From: Moraxella catarrhalis
GTDB taxonomy: Bacteria > Pseudomonadota > Gammaproteobacteria > Pseudomonadales > Moraxellaceae
Assembly: GCF_001632285.1 (NCBI RefSeq)
Contig: NZ_LWAH01000016.1
Coordinates: 372,001-436,000, forward strand
DNA: 64,000 nt
Direction of reading: 5' to 3'
Both the position numbers and the translations under genes were made by a program. Every line of letters starts with the position of its first letter. Position 1 is the stretch's first letter. Under the pieces are notes generated by a model, which ran no database searches, was not told where the DNA came from, and saw only the letters and a list, made by a program, of their open reading frames with translations. This document shows positions 39,022-50,600 of this stretch, piece by piece.

Positions 39022-39960
39022 ATGAGCATACATTCATCAACCAATACTCCCCAACAAACTGACGGCTTGGTCGATCTTGTAACGGTTTTGGCTGCTGTTA
39101 CTGATCATAAAGCTCGTATCTTAACGGTCAGCGGCGGTGATAAGTTGCCCAGCGGTCAGCTGACACCCATTCATCATTCACTACAAGCTGGTGTTAAAGA
39201 CTGGGTACGCACCCAAACCGCTCAGCCAATGGGTTATGTGGAACAGCTGTATACTTTTGTAGATGGTGAGCGTAAAAACGCACAAGGTATGCCCGTTTTG
39301 TATGTTAGCTACCTTGGGTTGGTTAAAGAAGCGACTGCCCACAGTCTCAATCCTGATGCCACTTGGCAAGATTGGTATGATTATTTTCCATGGGAAGATC
39401 GGCGTAATAGCAGTAAGCCTATTGAGATTTTGTCAGGTCTGTATGCTTGGGTGGATGCTGGCAACGATACCCAAGAACGCCAAGAACGGCTAAGACGGGT
39501 TCAATTATGCTGGGGTTTACCTCCTTATTCGTGGTCAGAAGAGCAGGTACTACTACGCTATGAATTATTGTATGAAACAGGGTTGGTTGCCGAATCGCCT
39601 TGGCAAAACCCAAATTTTGATTTTCGTCATACTGGTCGTTTTATGCAGCATAGCCATCGCCGAGTACTAGCCACGGCACTCGCCAGATTGCGTGCCAAGA
39701 TAAAATACCGCCCTGTTATTTTTGAATTGATGGCAGATGAGTTTACATTATTTCAGCTTCAAAAAAGCGTCGAAGCCTTATCAGGTCAAGAACTGCATAA
39801 ACAAAACTTTCGCAGGCAAGTTCAGCAGCAAAACCTGATAGAAGCCATTGAAGGCAGGTTTGCTCATGAGCGTGGTCGGCCTGCACAGCTTTACCGATTT
39901 AAAGACACGGTGCTGCTTGAGCGTTTGTTATCTAACACTCGCCTGCCCGTGAGCAAATGA
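39022..39960 (+). CDS. NadQ/NrtR-like transcriptional regulator of NAD synthesis
   Basis: A 312-residue protein with a Nudix-like N-terminal domain (residues about 20-150) and a C-terminal winged helix (about 225-310). The latter has FTLFQLQKSVEALSGQELHKQNFRRQVQ and GRPAQLYRF, typical of NrtR and NadQ repressors. The catalytic Nudix box G-x5-E-x7-R-E-x2-E-E is not present, so it is a sensor, not a hydrolase. It stands divergent to nadA-nadB with two palindromic operators between, and upstream of nadC, which fits NAD-responsive repression. NadQ versus NrtR cannot be settled by eye. Confidence 0.82.
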   Translation: MSIHSSTNTPQQTDGLVDLVTVLAAVTDHKARILTVSGGDKLPSGQLTPIHHSLQAGVKDWVRTQTAQPMGYVEQLYTFVDGERKNAQGMPVLYVSYLGLVKEATAHSLNPDATWQDWYDYFPWEDRRNSSKPIEILSGLYAWVDAGNDTQERQERLRRVQLCWGLPPYSWSEEQVLLRYELLYETGLVAESPWQNPNFDFRHTGRFMQHSHRRVLATALARLRAKIKYRPVIFELMADEFTLFQLQKSVEALSGQELHKQNFRRQVQQQNLIEAIEGRFAHERGRPAQLYRFKDTVLLERLLSNTRLPVSK

Positions 39961-40009
39961 TTCAAGATAAATAATTTAAGATAATGATTAATAAGATAAG
40001 GATAAATTC

Positions 40010-40867
40010 ATGAAAACGCCATTATTTGCATTGCCTGATGCCCTACTAATACCCACAGTCCAAGTAGCACTTTTAGAGGATTTGGGGCGGCGTGGTGATG
40101 TTACCTCGGCTGCGGTCATTGCCAAAAATAGCACAGCAAATCTTGCCATCGTAAGCCGTGATACAGGCATTTTGGCAGGCATGGATTTGGCAAGGTTGGC
40201 TTTTGAATGTATTGATAAAACAATCAACTTTAGCCCAAATGCCTCAGATGGGGATACTATCAAATCAGGTCAAGTGTTGGCTTATGTATCGGGCAATACC
40301 CAAGCCTTATTACAAGCTGAAAGAACAGCACTAAATTTTTTGACACATCTAAGCGGTATCGCCAGCATGACCGCCAAAGCAGTTGCCCAAATATCACACA
40401 CACAAGCCAAAATTACCTGCACACGCAAAACCACACCACTTTTAAGAAATCTACAAAAATACGCTGTGCGAGCAGGTGGTGGCTGCAATCATCGAATGGG
40501 GCTAGATGATGTGATCTTAATTAAGGATAATCACTTGATTTATTCAGGTACGCTTAAACAAGCCATCGCCAACGCCAAAGCAGCCGCAGGTCATCTTATC
40601 CCCATTGAGGTTGAAGTGGATACCATCGCACAGCTTGAAGATGCCTTGGAGGCTGGAGCGGACTTTGTTTTGCTTGATAATATGGATAACGATACTCTAA
40701 AGCACGCCGTATCACTTTGCCAAGGCAAAGCAAAAACAGAGGCGTCAGGTGGTATTACCTTTGAGCGACTAAAAACGGTAGCCGATTGCGGTGTTGATTA
40801 TATCGCTTTGGGCTATCTGACCCACAGTGTGATCAATCACGACATTGGTTTGGATTTTTTGGATTAA
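40010..40867 (+). CDS. nadC: nicotinate-nucleotide pyrophosphorylase (quinolinate phosphoribosyltransferase)
   Basis: A 285-residue enzyme turning quinolinate and PRPP into nicotinate mononucleotide, the third step of de novo NAD synthesis. Motifs: ALLEDLGRRGDVTSAAV, TALNFLTHLSGIAS, the CTRKTTPLLRNLQKYAV substrate loop, GGGCNHRMGLDDVILIKDNH, and EVEVDTIAQLEDALEAGAD. AAGGA precedes the ATG. It is 49 bases after the regulator gene, likely co-transcribed. A terminator follows. Confidence 0.96.
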   Translation: MKTPLFALPDALLIPTVQVALLEDLGRRGDVTSAAVIAKNSTANLAIVSRDTGILAGMDLARLAFECIDKTINFSPNASDGDTIKSGQVLAYVSGNTQALLQAERTALNFLTHLSGIASMTAKAVAQISHTQAKITCTRKTTPLLRNLQKYAVRAGGGCNHRMGLDDVILIKDNHLIYSGTLKQAIANAKAAAGHLIPIEVEVDTIAQLEDALEAGADFVLLDNMDNDTLKHAVSLCQGKAKTEASGGITFERLKTVADCGVDYIALGYLTHSVINHDIGLDFLD

Positions 40868-40938
40868 TACTCTAAACAATCTACCAAACCTGCCATCGTA
40901 TTTGATTTACAGGTTTTAAATCATAATTAAATTGCACC

Positions 40939-40964
40939 AAAGCACCATTAAGGTGCTTTATTTT
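40939..40964 (+). terminator. terminator of nadC
   Basis: Stem AAAGCACC (40939-40946) / GGTGCTTT (40952-40959), followed by ATTTTA. Confidence 0.75.
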
Positions 40965-41006
40965 AAACATGCTATACAATATTTTTTAACACTAAGGAGC
41001 GTTATC

Positions 41007-41117
41007 ATGTATAGATTACTCATTATTTTAGGTTATGTATTTCCTATTGTTGCACTCAGTCTTCTTGTGTTTAGTTTTTGGTATTGTCATGGTAATGTTT
41101 GTTGGGACGGTTACTAA
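41007..41117 (+). CDS. small single-span membrane peptide
   Basis: A 36-residue peptide, MYRLLIILGYVFPIVALSLL then a short hydrophilic tail with two cysteines. A very good ribosome binding site AAGGAG lies 8 bases upstream of the ATG, and a separate position after the nadC terminator favours real translation. One membrane helix covers most of it. I do not recognise the family. It is the last host-side gene before the prophage junction. Confidence 0.5.
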   Translation: MYRLLIILGYVFPIVALSLLVFSFWYCHGNVCWDGY

Positions 41118-41219
41118 ATATATGACCAAGTCATTACCATGTATCATGGTTTGGATACGATACCTACAACCCACCTGACTAATCTTAGGGATATTTTTAA
41201 GTACCATTTAGGGTAATCC

Positions 41220-41249
41220 TAGGGTAATTGACATAAAATAATTACCCTA
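41220..41249. repeat. 10-bp inverted repeat beside the prfA remnant
   Basis: TAGGGTAATT (41220-41229) and AATTACCCTA (41240-41249) with a 10-nt loop, immediately 3' of the prfA stop codon. It could be the original prfA terminator or part of the attachment region. Confidence 0.5.
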
Positions 41250-41252
41250 AAA

Positions 41253-41375
41253 TTACTCTGCTCCCACACTTGCCATCAAATCAGCATGATGTTCACGCAA
41301 TAAGCTGTCTAAAAGCTCAGTCAAATCCCCTTCCATGATGGCATCAAGCTTATATAAAGTTAGGTTAATGCGGTG
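41253..41375 (-). pseudogene. prfA: 3' end of prfA (peptide chain release factor 1), displaced by phage integration
   Basis: Reading leftward, 40 codons and a stop encode [22 protein letters not shown]...[10 protein letters not shown], which is the C-terminus of release factor 1 (E. coli RF1 has the same [14 protein letters not shown] pattern). Similarity stops sharply at the His codon 41373-41375: the preceding codons read R-F instead of T-D, then a stop codon in frame. The rest of prfA is not in the window. The remnant faces the prophage, so it is most simply the leftover 3' end at a prfA attachment site. Confidence 0.8.
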
Positions 41376-41480
41376 AAAGCGTCAATAACTATCAGCAATT
41401 AGAGTACTTTTAGGGTAATACCATTACACTTAATTAGTGAAGGTTTAGTATATAAAATATCCCCAAACATACCTATACCA

Positions 41481-41503
41481 GTTTATTTATACCATAAATA
41501 AAC
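41481..41503. repeat. 10-bp palindrome with 3-nt loop at prophage left end
   Basis: GTTTATTTAT - ACC - ATAAATAAAC, perfect. It lies about 105 bases inside the prophage junction. Candidates are an integrase arm site, an operator or a hairpin promoter for the phage RNA polymerase. Confidence 0.5.
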
Positions 41504-41528
41504 CCTATGAATATTAGGAGTAAATACC

Positions 41529-41557
41529 AAAAACCTACCCATATTAGGTAGGTTTTT
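41529..41557. terminator. terminator of the giant phage gene
   Basis: Perfect 11-bp stem AAAAACCTACC (41529-41539) / GGTAGGTTTTT (41547-41557), 54 bases beyond the stop codon of the giant leftward gene. Confidence 0.85.
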
Positions 41558-41610
41558 AGTGCGTATTAGTATAGAAATTTTAGACTAATAAATCAAGACA
41601 CTCTTCTTAT

Positions 41611-44600
41611 TCACAAGAACATAGCTATTAATGGTAACTGTGCTAATGCACCAATACCCGTAAATGCCCCAAGACCTGTATTAAACATAGGGAAAAATGG
41701 ATTTAATAAACCAGCAACAGGTAAGTATTCTTCTACCATGAAATGTTGAAGCATTGCATGACCACCATTTTGATGTAGTTGTCTTGCTAGTGCTCGTTGG
41801 AATCTCACAGTAAACTTAGTAAACATAAACAGACCCAAATCATTTGCTGCTTGTAGCGTACGGTTTGTAGGAATGTCATAATTAATAAATACTTCCTGAG
41901 CCATCTGAATACCATCTTCAAATGCAGCTTTCTTAGATTTACCCATCTTCAATGATTTTCTTTCAATATGCTTAGCTAACACAAATTTAGCAGCAAAATC
42001 AGAGAACTGAGTAGATTCACTCAAAAACTTATGAATCTCAGTATCAGGGTGGAATGTTGCCCACTTCATTGTTGTGCGTACTGGTTGTGGTATCTTCTCT
42101 GCAAGGTTATCTAATTTCTTCTCAAAGTCAGATTTAAATAACTTGGTTTCAGAACCCATATCAATGTCTTCCACAATCGTACTCATCAAGCCTTCTTCCA
42201 TGTACTCGTGCATACCTGAATTTTGCATATTCTGTCTGACAGCAACTAACTGTGCTTTAAGCTTCTTACGCTGAGATTCAGAAGTTGCATTAAGCATCTC
42301 AAAGTTAATACGCTGCTCTTCTGCTTGTAATTGACGATAAGCTTTACCTTCTTTCCAAGCATAGAACATACCCCTTGCTAACTCTGTAGGTGTAATACCA
42401 TGAGCTGCTGAGATTAACGCATTAGCGATAATGTTACCAATCAGAACTTTGACAGAACGAATCACAATAAGGTCTTTGGCTTGGGTAACAAACCATTCCC
42501 AAACATATTGATGATTAGCAGCTTTATTACGAGCTTGCTTACCATAGATATTTTCATACAAAGTTACCATGAACTTCTCAAAGTAATTACGCTCACCACT
42601 CACCTTATCAAACATTTCAGAGACATTATATTTTCTAAAGCCAAAGACAGAGTTAAATACTGCTGTACGGATAACAAATGGTTTACCCTTACCAAATTGA
42701 TGCTGCATTTCTTGGTAGAACTCATAAGGCATCATACGAAGCATCTCTTGAACTCTTGGGTCAGGAGAATTAGGGTTAATCACGGTAAAGTGTACAGGTG
42801 AGATTTTAAAACCAGTTGTAGGATTCTTAGCGTCTTCAGCCAGTACCTGTGCTAATGTACGCTGTGTATCTACTAACTTTGGTTTAGCAACCAATTCACT
42901 GCCCATAGTGGCTAACATCATATCAAATGATAAATCACGGTCTAGTAGCTTATCTCTTAGTTCGCCTGACATTTCATAGTTATAACCCAAAATCAGCATA
43001 TCATTACCATATCGTGGAATGAGATGATTGCCCTTAATATTTCGTGGATCATAGCTTCGTGCATCCATTGTCTTAGCAAGTTCAGTATTACGCTTTAAAC
43101 GACCTTGACCTACACGAGCTAATTCTTTAGCATTAGTCTTATAGTTAAAGACTTCATAACCACGGAAGTGAGTATCTTTCATATCCAAACCACCAGAGTT
43201 ATAACGAGCATAGGGTGCGTTCTTGTTAATCATCAGATAGCGAGGTTCAGTATTATCTAACTCATCTTGAACAATAGAACCATGTAGTACTTGTTCATAG
43301 CCCTTTTGGATATAATCATCTACTTCTTCAGCTTTTACAGCAACGACATCTACATGCGGATTATGAATGGCAGGCTTAAATCCTTTGATATAGTTCAATG
43401 GATTGTCCTTAAACTCTTCTTTGGATTTCTTCACAAGGTCATGATGGGTATTAAGCATAGCAATCAACACTTGACCTTCATTTTGAATCAAGTCCTGTGT
43501 TGTGTACATATACTTACCATTAACCATCTCTAAACCATGTAGTGTAACTAGCTCATCTACAGCTTCAAAGATATTCTGATCCATCTGTTCGTATGGGGTA
43601 ATGCTTCGTGTACCTGCAGAAGTTGCAATCAATTCAGCGTTCTTTTTCACATCGCCTGAGACTGTTTCACCTACCATATACCAAGCCAAGTCTTTGGTAT
43701 CTTTAAGCAGTTGATTGAAATGCTCACGATTTTTTGACAAAGACTGTAGCTTATCTTCCAACTCTTTAATACGAACTTTTCGTTGTTTTGAGTTGGCAAT
43801 ATAATTGAGTGTTTGTTCCATACCATGATAATGCAATAGTGTCTGTGCATCAGACATCATTACAGTACGAGTGATAGACTGCTTAGCGTGGTTATCAAAT
43901 CGTTTAGGGTCTTTCATAATAGAAGCAAAGTTATTTAACATAGACTGCTTATAGTTAGCACGGTCTTGGGCGACTTTATTTACAATACGAATAACACGCT
44001 CTACAGTATGACCCACGCCACGCTGACCTAGCATTTCATTGACAGTTTCTTTGATAAAACCCCGTGTTGCTGATTTGATGTCTTGGTTTCCACCATAAGA
44101 CATATTCATATCTAAACCAGTAATCGCCAAACCTGCTTCTATCGTAAGGTTCATACTGTCCTTTGCAACACTGCTCTTACTAAGATTTTCTGATTGCTTC
44201 GCTGCTTTAATACGCTCTTTATGACTACGCCAAGTATCACGCATTTGACTGGACATAGGTAAACCACTGATGATAGCTTCACTACCAATATCCCAAGTCT
44301 TATCCCATACCCAGTTAGCAGCGTCCATAGGCTTTTGATAGACCGTATTCCATGCTTTATCTATCATAGATACACGAGCTAGACGAGCATTAGTTTCAGC
44401 ATTAACCAGTTTTGCCATAAGCTGTTTGGTTGCTTCAGAAGTACTATTTGCATTGATATATTTGGTTCTCAATAAATTCATAGCTTTGTGCCATAAATTC
44501 ATGAACTTATCAAACCAACTATCATGCTTGGTTTTGCGTAATTCTACTTTCTGATCAGTTAATTCATTGAATGTTTGTGATGATAAAACCAAAGCAACAA

Positions 44601-47600
44601 CAGAAGCTAAGTTATTCATCTCACCTATAGATTTAAACAATTTACTGTGTTCTGTATCATACAGATTTTTAACTTCATCATTCACTGTATGATAGTCAGG
44701 ATACAGATCAGCAGCAGTAGGATAAGCTTTAATCAGTTGTGCATGAATCTTATTAAGTTCTGATGTAATGTTAGAATCAGTATGATTGTTTACTAAGAAA
44801 TCTACAATACTGGTTACTGCTTGGTAAGATAGCTGTTCTTTGACCGTCATATTGAATGTATTTGGAACAAACATTTTATTCACCTGTTTAGCAGTATCTA
44901 AAAGACTCTTTTGCTCCATCTCACTTAAAGTACTATAAGCAATATTACCATCAAACAGACTATCCCAAACTTCTTGTAAATGCTTATTCCACCCATCAGT
45001 TAGTGTCTGACTATCCAGTGAATTAAACACTTCTGATACAGATTGTCTATCCGTTTCATCAAATATCTGTGAATAACGAGTGTCTTCGTTGCTATCTGTA
45101 GTAAGCTGTGTTATATTGGTTTTGTCAGATGCACCCATACTATCACGAGCAAGTGTAGGGGTAGTATGCGTAGGCTTGGAAGTATCAAATCCTACTCCTT
45201 GTCCATCATCTGATACTTTATTTGAAGCTCCCACATCAGTACGAGCGGAATAGGACTGATTGTGCGTAGGACTGGTTTTGCCATCACCCTTGCCAGTACC
45301 ATCTTCAAATATCTCAAATGCGGTGATCACCCAAGCATTACTGCCTTCAGCTTTCCTTAGAGCCACAAAGTAACCTTTGTGAGTAATCTTAATATTTTTT
45401 ACGCCATTAGATGAATTATAAGCATCTGCTGTACTGCCTTGTGCAATAGTCTCCACAATGTTGTGTGTCAGCATCTCAACCACTTCATCATAACTCATCT
45501 TATCCTTACGGATTCTTGCTTCTATGATATGACTGATGCCTTTAGCTCCTTTGGTTTTACCATTGGTTTTGATGATGCCTGTATCACCCCAAACAAAATC
45601 AATCCATCCAATATCGTTACGATACATAGCACGCTTAACATCCGCTTTGGTTGTGATGGCTTTATTCATGGCTTCTGTACCACGCTTAATATTGGCTTGA
45701 ACTGACTTCATAGCAGAAGCACTAAAGCGAGTATCATTACTTGTTAAGGTCAGTAAATCCACAGGTGGATTATCCATGATGGTTTCAACATTTTGTACAA
45801 ATGCTTTATATCCATCACCCTTAAAACCAAGCACCTTAGATGCTAAGCGTACCAAGAAATCCATCACAGATGAGATGCCTTTTCTTGGTTTGATACCTAA
45901 ATCAGCAAGCTCCATAGCGTAATCAATATAACGCATCATCTCAGGGTCAGTCATACCATAAGCGATAAACTCACTTAAGCCAGCATAATGATTACCATTA
46001 GTTGTATCAGCTTCTTGAGATGCTTTGATGACTTCCATGATTTGATTAACATAAGTTAAATCATCTTCTTTGGTGTCATGACGACTATGCCCATACTTTT
46101 TATTAAACGCTACATCTTCTTGCCACTGAGCCATGACAGCATCAAGCATCTTATTCAGATGATTTAATTCACTGCGTAGGTCTTGAGCGTTAGAGATGAT
46201 GGCGTACTCAGTCAGAGCGTGTACAAGCTCATGATTGATAACTCGTAGCTTATTCTCATCGTTACCACTTTGGCTAAAGGTTTGGTTATCCAAAGTCAAT
46301 GTATGGGTAGTTACATTATAGCTTCCATAGGCACGAGTACCATTAGGCGTAGTTACATCAGCAAACTTCACAGACATCTTGCTTAGGTGTTGGTTGGCTT
46401 TACCCATCAACATCTTATTAAGCTTTAACTGTACTTCACTGACATTAACCAAACCTTTAATGGTTTGGTCAAGCTGTTTTAGGTTTTGGATTGTTGGCTC
46501 AGTTGGTGTACTGGACGAGTTAGTAAATGCAGCTCCCTGAGTACCGTCTGTTCCTGTACTTGTTGTGGGAAGTTGGGAAACTTGTTCTGTTGCTCTGGTG
46601 TCAGAGAGTTGTACAATTCCAGACTCGCTTGTTTGCTGTTTTGTAGTATCTGTTCTTTTGTTTGGTTCATAACCCATTACCTTAATAGTTGTATTAAGAG
46701 CCAAATCTTTTTCTAATTGATTGATTTGATCTACAACCTTATTCTTTTCTTTAAGAGCAGTTTGACGGTCAGCATCTGTTACTTGATACTCACCAAATTC
46801 ACCTGCATACTGGTGTAGATAAGCCAAATTAGCTAACTGATCTAGTTTATTAAGCTCAGTATCTTTAACTTCATTAATTAAACTAGTAAGTCCTTTGGTA
46901 AGCTCAGCAAAGACTTCATTAACATGGAAATCTTCACGAATAACCCCATCTTTAATAAGTGCATAGCTACTTTGGATAACACTGGTTAATGCCCGTAATG
47001 ACTCAAGCTGACCATGATAACTTACCAAAGCTTGGAAGGTTGCTTTGTTTTGTTGGGTAATCATATCAAGCTGATTATCAATAGCCCCAATATTTGCATC
47101 ATGAACATTAATATTAATCTTCTTACCCATAGCCATAGCAAAGGATGAGATATAACTATCCATAGACTGTGTTTGAACAGAGTTAGCCAATAGAGCTTTA
47201 TCTTCAAGATGTATATGTCTTGCAGGACTACCAAACGAAGTTGCTTGATACTTACCTGATTTATTTACTAAGAAGAAGCTGTTATTGGTCAGATTCGCTT
47301 TATCTACGAACAAAATCTCTGCTAAGCGTGTTAAACGAACCTTAGCTTTGGATTCATTATTTTGTACAGAATATACATTATGAATCTGTGCCTGAACTTT
47401 ATCCATCACAGAATGGACAAGCTCTTCACGCTCTTTATCAGATAAACCACGATAGCTAATTTCTTTAAGAGCTAATTCGTTTGCCAGTCCCCTATCTAAA
47501 CCAGTCTCAACTAAAGCATTAGAGATTCTCTCTGCAACAGTCTGTATAGCACGCTCTTCTACTTCACGATACATTTGAGTAAATAACTCAACTGTACTGC

Positions 47601-50600
47601 TTAGTATACGCATATTGACTTTATTCTTCTCAATATAAACAGCTTCATAGTCCTGCAGTACTTCTGCAAGATATTGACCCATAGTAAAGCTATATTTATT
47701 ATCTAACATAGCTTCATCTTTAGGGCTAATCCAAGCTTCTAGCATATATTTGAGATCTAAGTTCTCATTAATAACCACTGCTTTAGGCTCATTATCAATA
47801 GTAATATCCCATTGAATAGGTTTTTGTGTCATGAATGAGAATAAACGATCTACTGTCATTACTTGGTTTAGAAGCTTAGCTCTTTGGGTGTCATACTCTA
47901 ACTGAGTCATTTGACCTGCTTCTAGGGCTTTTTTATTTGCAATATCCTGTTGAGCAGCAAGTGTAATATTATCTTGCATCTCTTTTAAGAAAGTACGAAA
48001 TACAGCTTTCTTAAGTGAACCAACCCCTGCACCATAGTTAAATGGAATCAAGACACTCTTAGCCACTGCTCGTTTAGTTAAGCTCTTTTGTACTCTCATT
48101 AATGCACGAAAAACCTGTTCATTATGGTTGGCTAGATCTTTTTCTAAATTCGCATGAAACCCCATAATAAAAGCTTCTTGTGCTTTCTCATTAATGACAG
48201 CGTTCTTAAAGGCAGTATAATAATCACCCAAATTCTTATCATGACGAGCATCAAAATAAGATTTAAAGGGGTCATTAAAACTAAAAAAACCCGTGCGTAA
48301 TAATAACTCTTTATAAAATGCACCATTCCAAAAGTGAGCCAATGCTGCACCGTTATTTAAACCATCAGAGCCTAAACCAAGTGATGTTGTAAAATTAGCG
48401 TGATTATTTTCTTGTGTAGTTTGAAAATCTGCCCATTCTCTTAGAGCTCTTAATGAGCTACCAGTCATAGCCATCTCATCAATAACACTACTAAGATGAT
48501 TCATCTCTTCAGATGAAATCTTATCACCTGCTTGTGCTTTAGAAACAATCTCTGTCGCTTTTTGAATATGTTCTTGGTTTAGATATTCTATAAAAGCAGG
48601 AATAAACACATAACTGGGCAGCTTATCTACGGTAAACCCTTCTGTGAATATTTCTTTAGAGCCAGTATTTTTAAAATAAGCTTCAATGAAGTCTTCACTG
48701 CCTTCCATATTCTCAGCTAATGCACGCAGGAAGTAAGTCAGGTTTAATTCATCTTTAGTCAAATGTTTAGAATGAATTTCTTTACCATGCTCTTTAAGCT
48801 TACTTTGTAAAGAGTCTAATACTGATGAGCCATCTTTATTCTTAAGCTGTACAGTTACTTTAAAGTTACTAGGCTCAGCCATAGCACGGTGTAGTTTAGA
48901 AGACTGATAGTTAAAGACATTACTGTTATAGTGCATACGACTATTAACAGCCATAAACATTGTATCCCAGTACTTACGGACACCATCTACTTTTGGGATA
49001 CTATTGATGAAATCTACAGCATTTGTCCAATCACGCATAACAGCTTCTGCCTTGCCTTCTAAACCATCACGGTCATTGATATGAGCTGTTTGTAGTTCAC
49101 CTTCTTTTAACTTAGCACCAATCATCTCAAGGAAAGCATCTTCATGTTGGGAAGCCAAATTAGTTAATAGACTAAAGGTAGGTTCATTAATCACATTTGC
49201 ATGGGCTTGTGCTTTAGCAACACGCTGGGCTTGTAGGTCAGTAACTGTTGCATCAGTTCGTTTGATTCTACGCTTAACATTAGCAACGCTTTCTTCTATT
49301 GGCTTAAGTGATGGCATGCGTACAGCACTAACACCACCCATAATATCTGTCAGATAGCCTGCTGTACCTTTATTGGCTTCACTGATTTCATTGATGCGTT
49401 TGTTTATACCTTCACCTTCTTTATTGGTAATAGAGACAAAACGAACAGTACCATGTGAATTAAAATCTTTTTCATCAATAACACCACGAACTTCTTCAAT
49501 AGCTTTTTTATGTTTTTCACTAGAAATGCTATGTAAGTGAATTAAATCCGCAGATTGCATTGCTGATAATGCCCAAGTACCCAGTGCAGAATACAGACGA
49601 GAATCTACCGTAATAGAACCATTTTCTGTACGCTGAATATTTAATGTTTCAGCAATTCGTTTACCTAAATCATCAGCAACCTTGACATAACCTGAGCCAA
49701 TATACTTATAGGTTTCCCACATTTCTTTAGTAATATAAGCATTGTTTTTTTGTTCTACATCATTACTGGTTAAACCAAGTAAAGCAAGAATATCATCACG
49801 CATATTCATAGTATGATTAGCAACGCTGTTTAGATAGTCATAAGCACCATAACTCAGTGCATCTAAAACATTACTATCAAATTCACCAGTTTGTTTATCA
49901 TAGAAGTAGTTTGCCAACGCTCTGTTTTCATAACCTTCATCCGTTGGTTTAAATACTTGTTTTAGATGCTCACGAAACTCAGCAGTAAACTCAGCAAAAT
50001 CATTAATCTGTTCTCTTTGTGCTTTTGTAGGTGGCTCAAGATTTAATATCTGACTTGCTTTAACTGGGTTTGTATAAAGCTCTCTGACAAAGTTTTGGAT
50101 ACTACTTAACGGTTTATGTAGTGTCTGTGCTTGTCTAAAGCTTGTTTTTAAGATATTTCTAACAACTTTAGAATCCTTTGTTGCAGTAATAGGTTTTGTC
50201 AGATCTTCCTCAATATTTTTAGCAGGCTCATTTAATTGGCGTATTTTAGCTTCAGAAGATTTAGAGAAATTCCCTTCGCTATCTAAAACACTCAAAGAAG
50301 TGCTATCACTAACAATACCTAACAGTTTTGTATACGCTGTAGATTCATCTTTACTAAACCCAAAGAAATTAGTAACAGCATCCATTAAAGCATGATAAGC
50401 CTTAGTAACTTTGTTCTTACCACGAGATACTTTAACTTGTTTTAGTACAGACTTAACATCTTCATTAAATAAACCAAGCTGTAATAAATCAGCAGCAGAA
50501 TCCGTTGCTCTCATCAGTAGTGCTTTACTGTTTTCAGTAAATTTTTGATTTGGGTCAGATAAGATTTTACGCATGTGCTTACGCACATCTTTATTGATAC

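Larger units (their letters stand above)
41118..41610. other. prophage left boundary region
   Basis: About 490 bases with no intact gene. It holds TAGGGTAAT repeats (41209, 41220, inverted at 41241, and 41411), a 10-bp hairpin (41220-41249), the prfA 3' remnant (41253-41375), a second palindrome (41481-41503) and the terminator of the giant phage gene (41529-41557). Confidence 0.65.

Noticed and set aside
39022..39960. Active Nudix hydrolase (ADP-ribose pyrophosphatase)
   Set aside because: The Nudix box with its catalytic glutamates is not present, and the C-terminal winged helix plus divergent operators point to a regulator.
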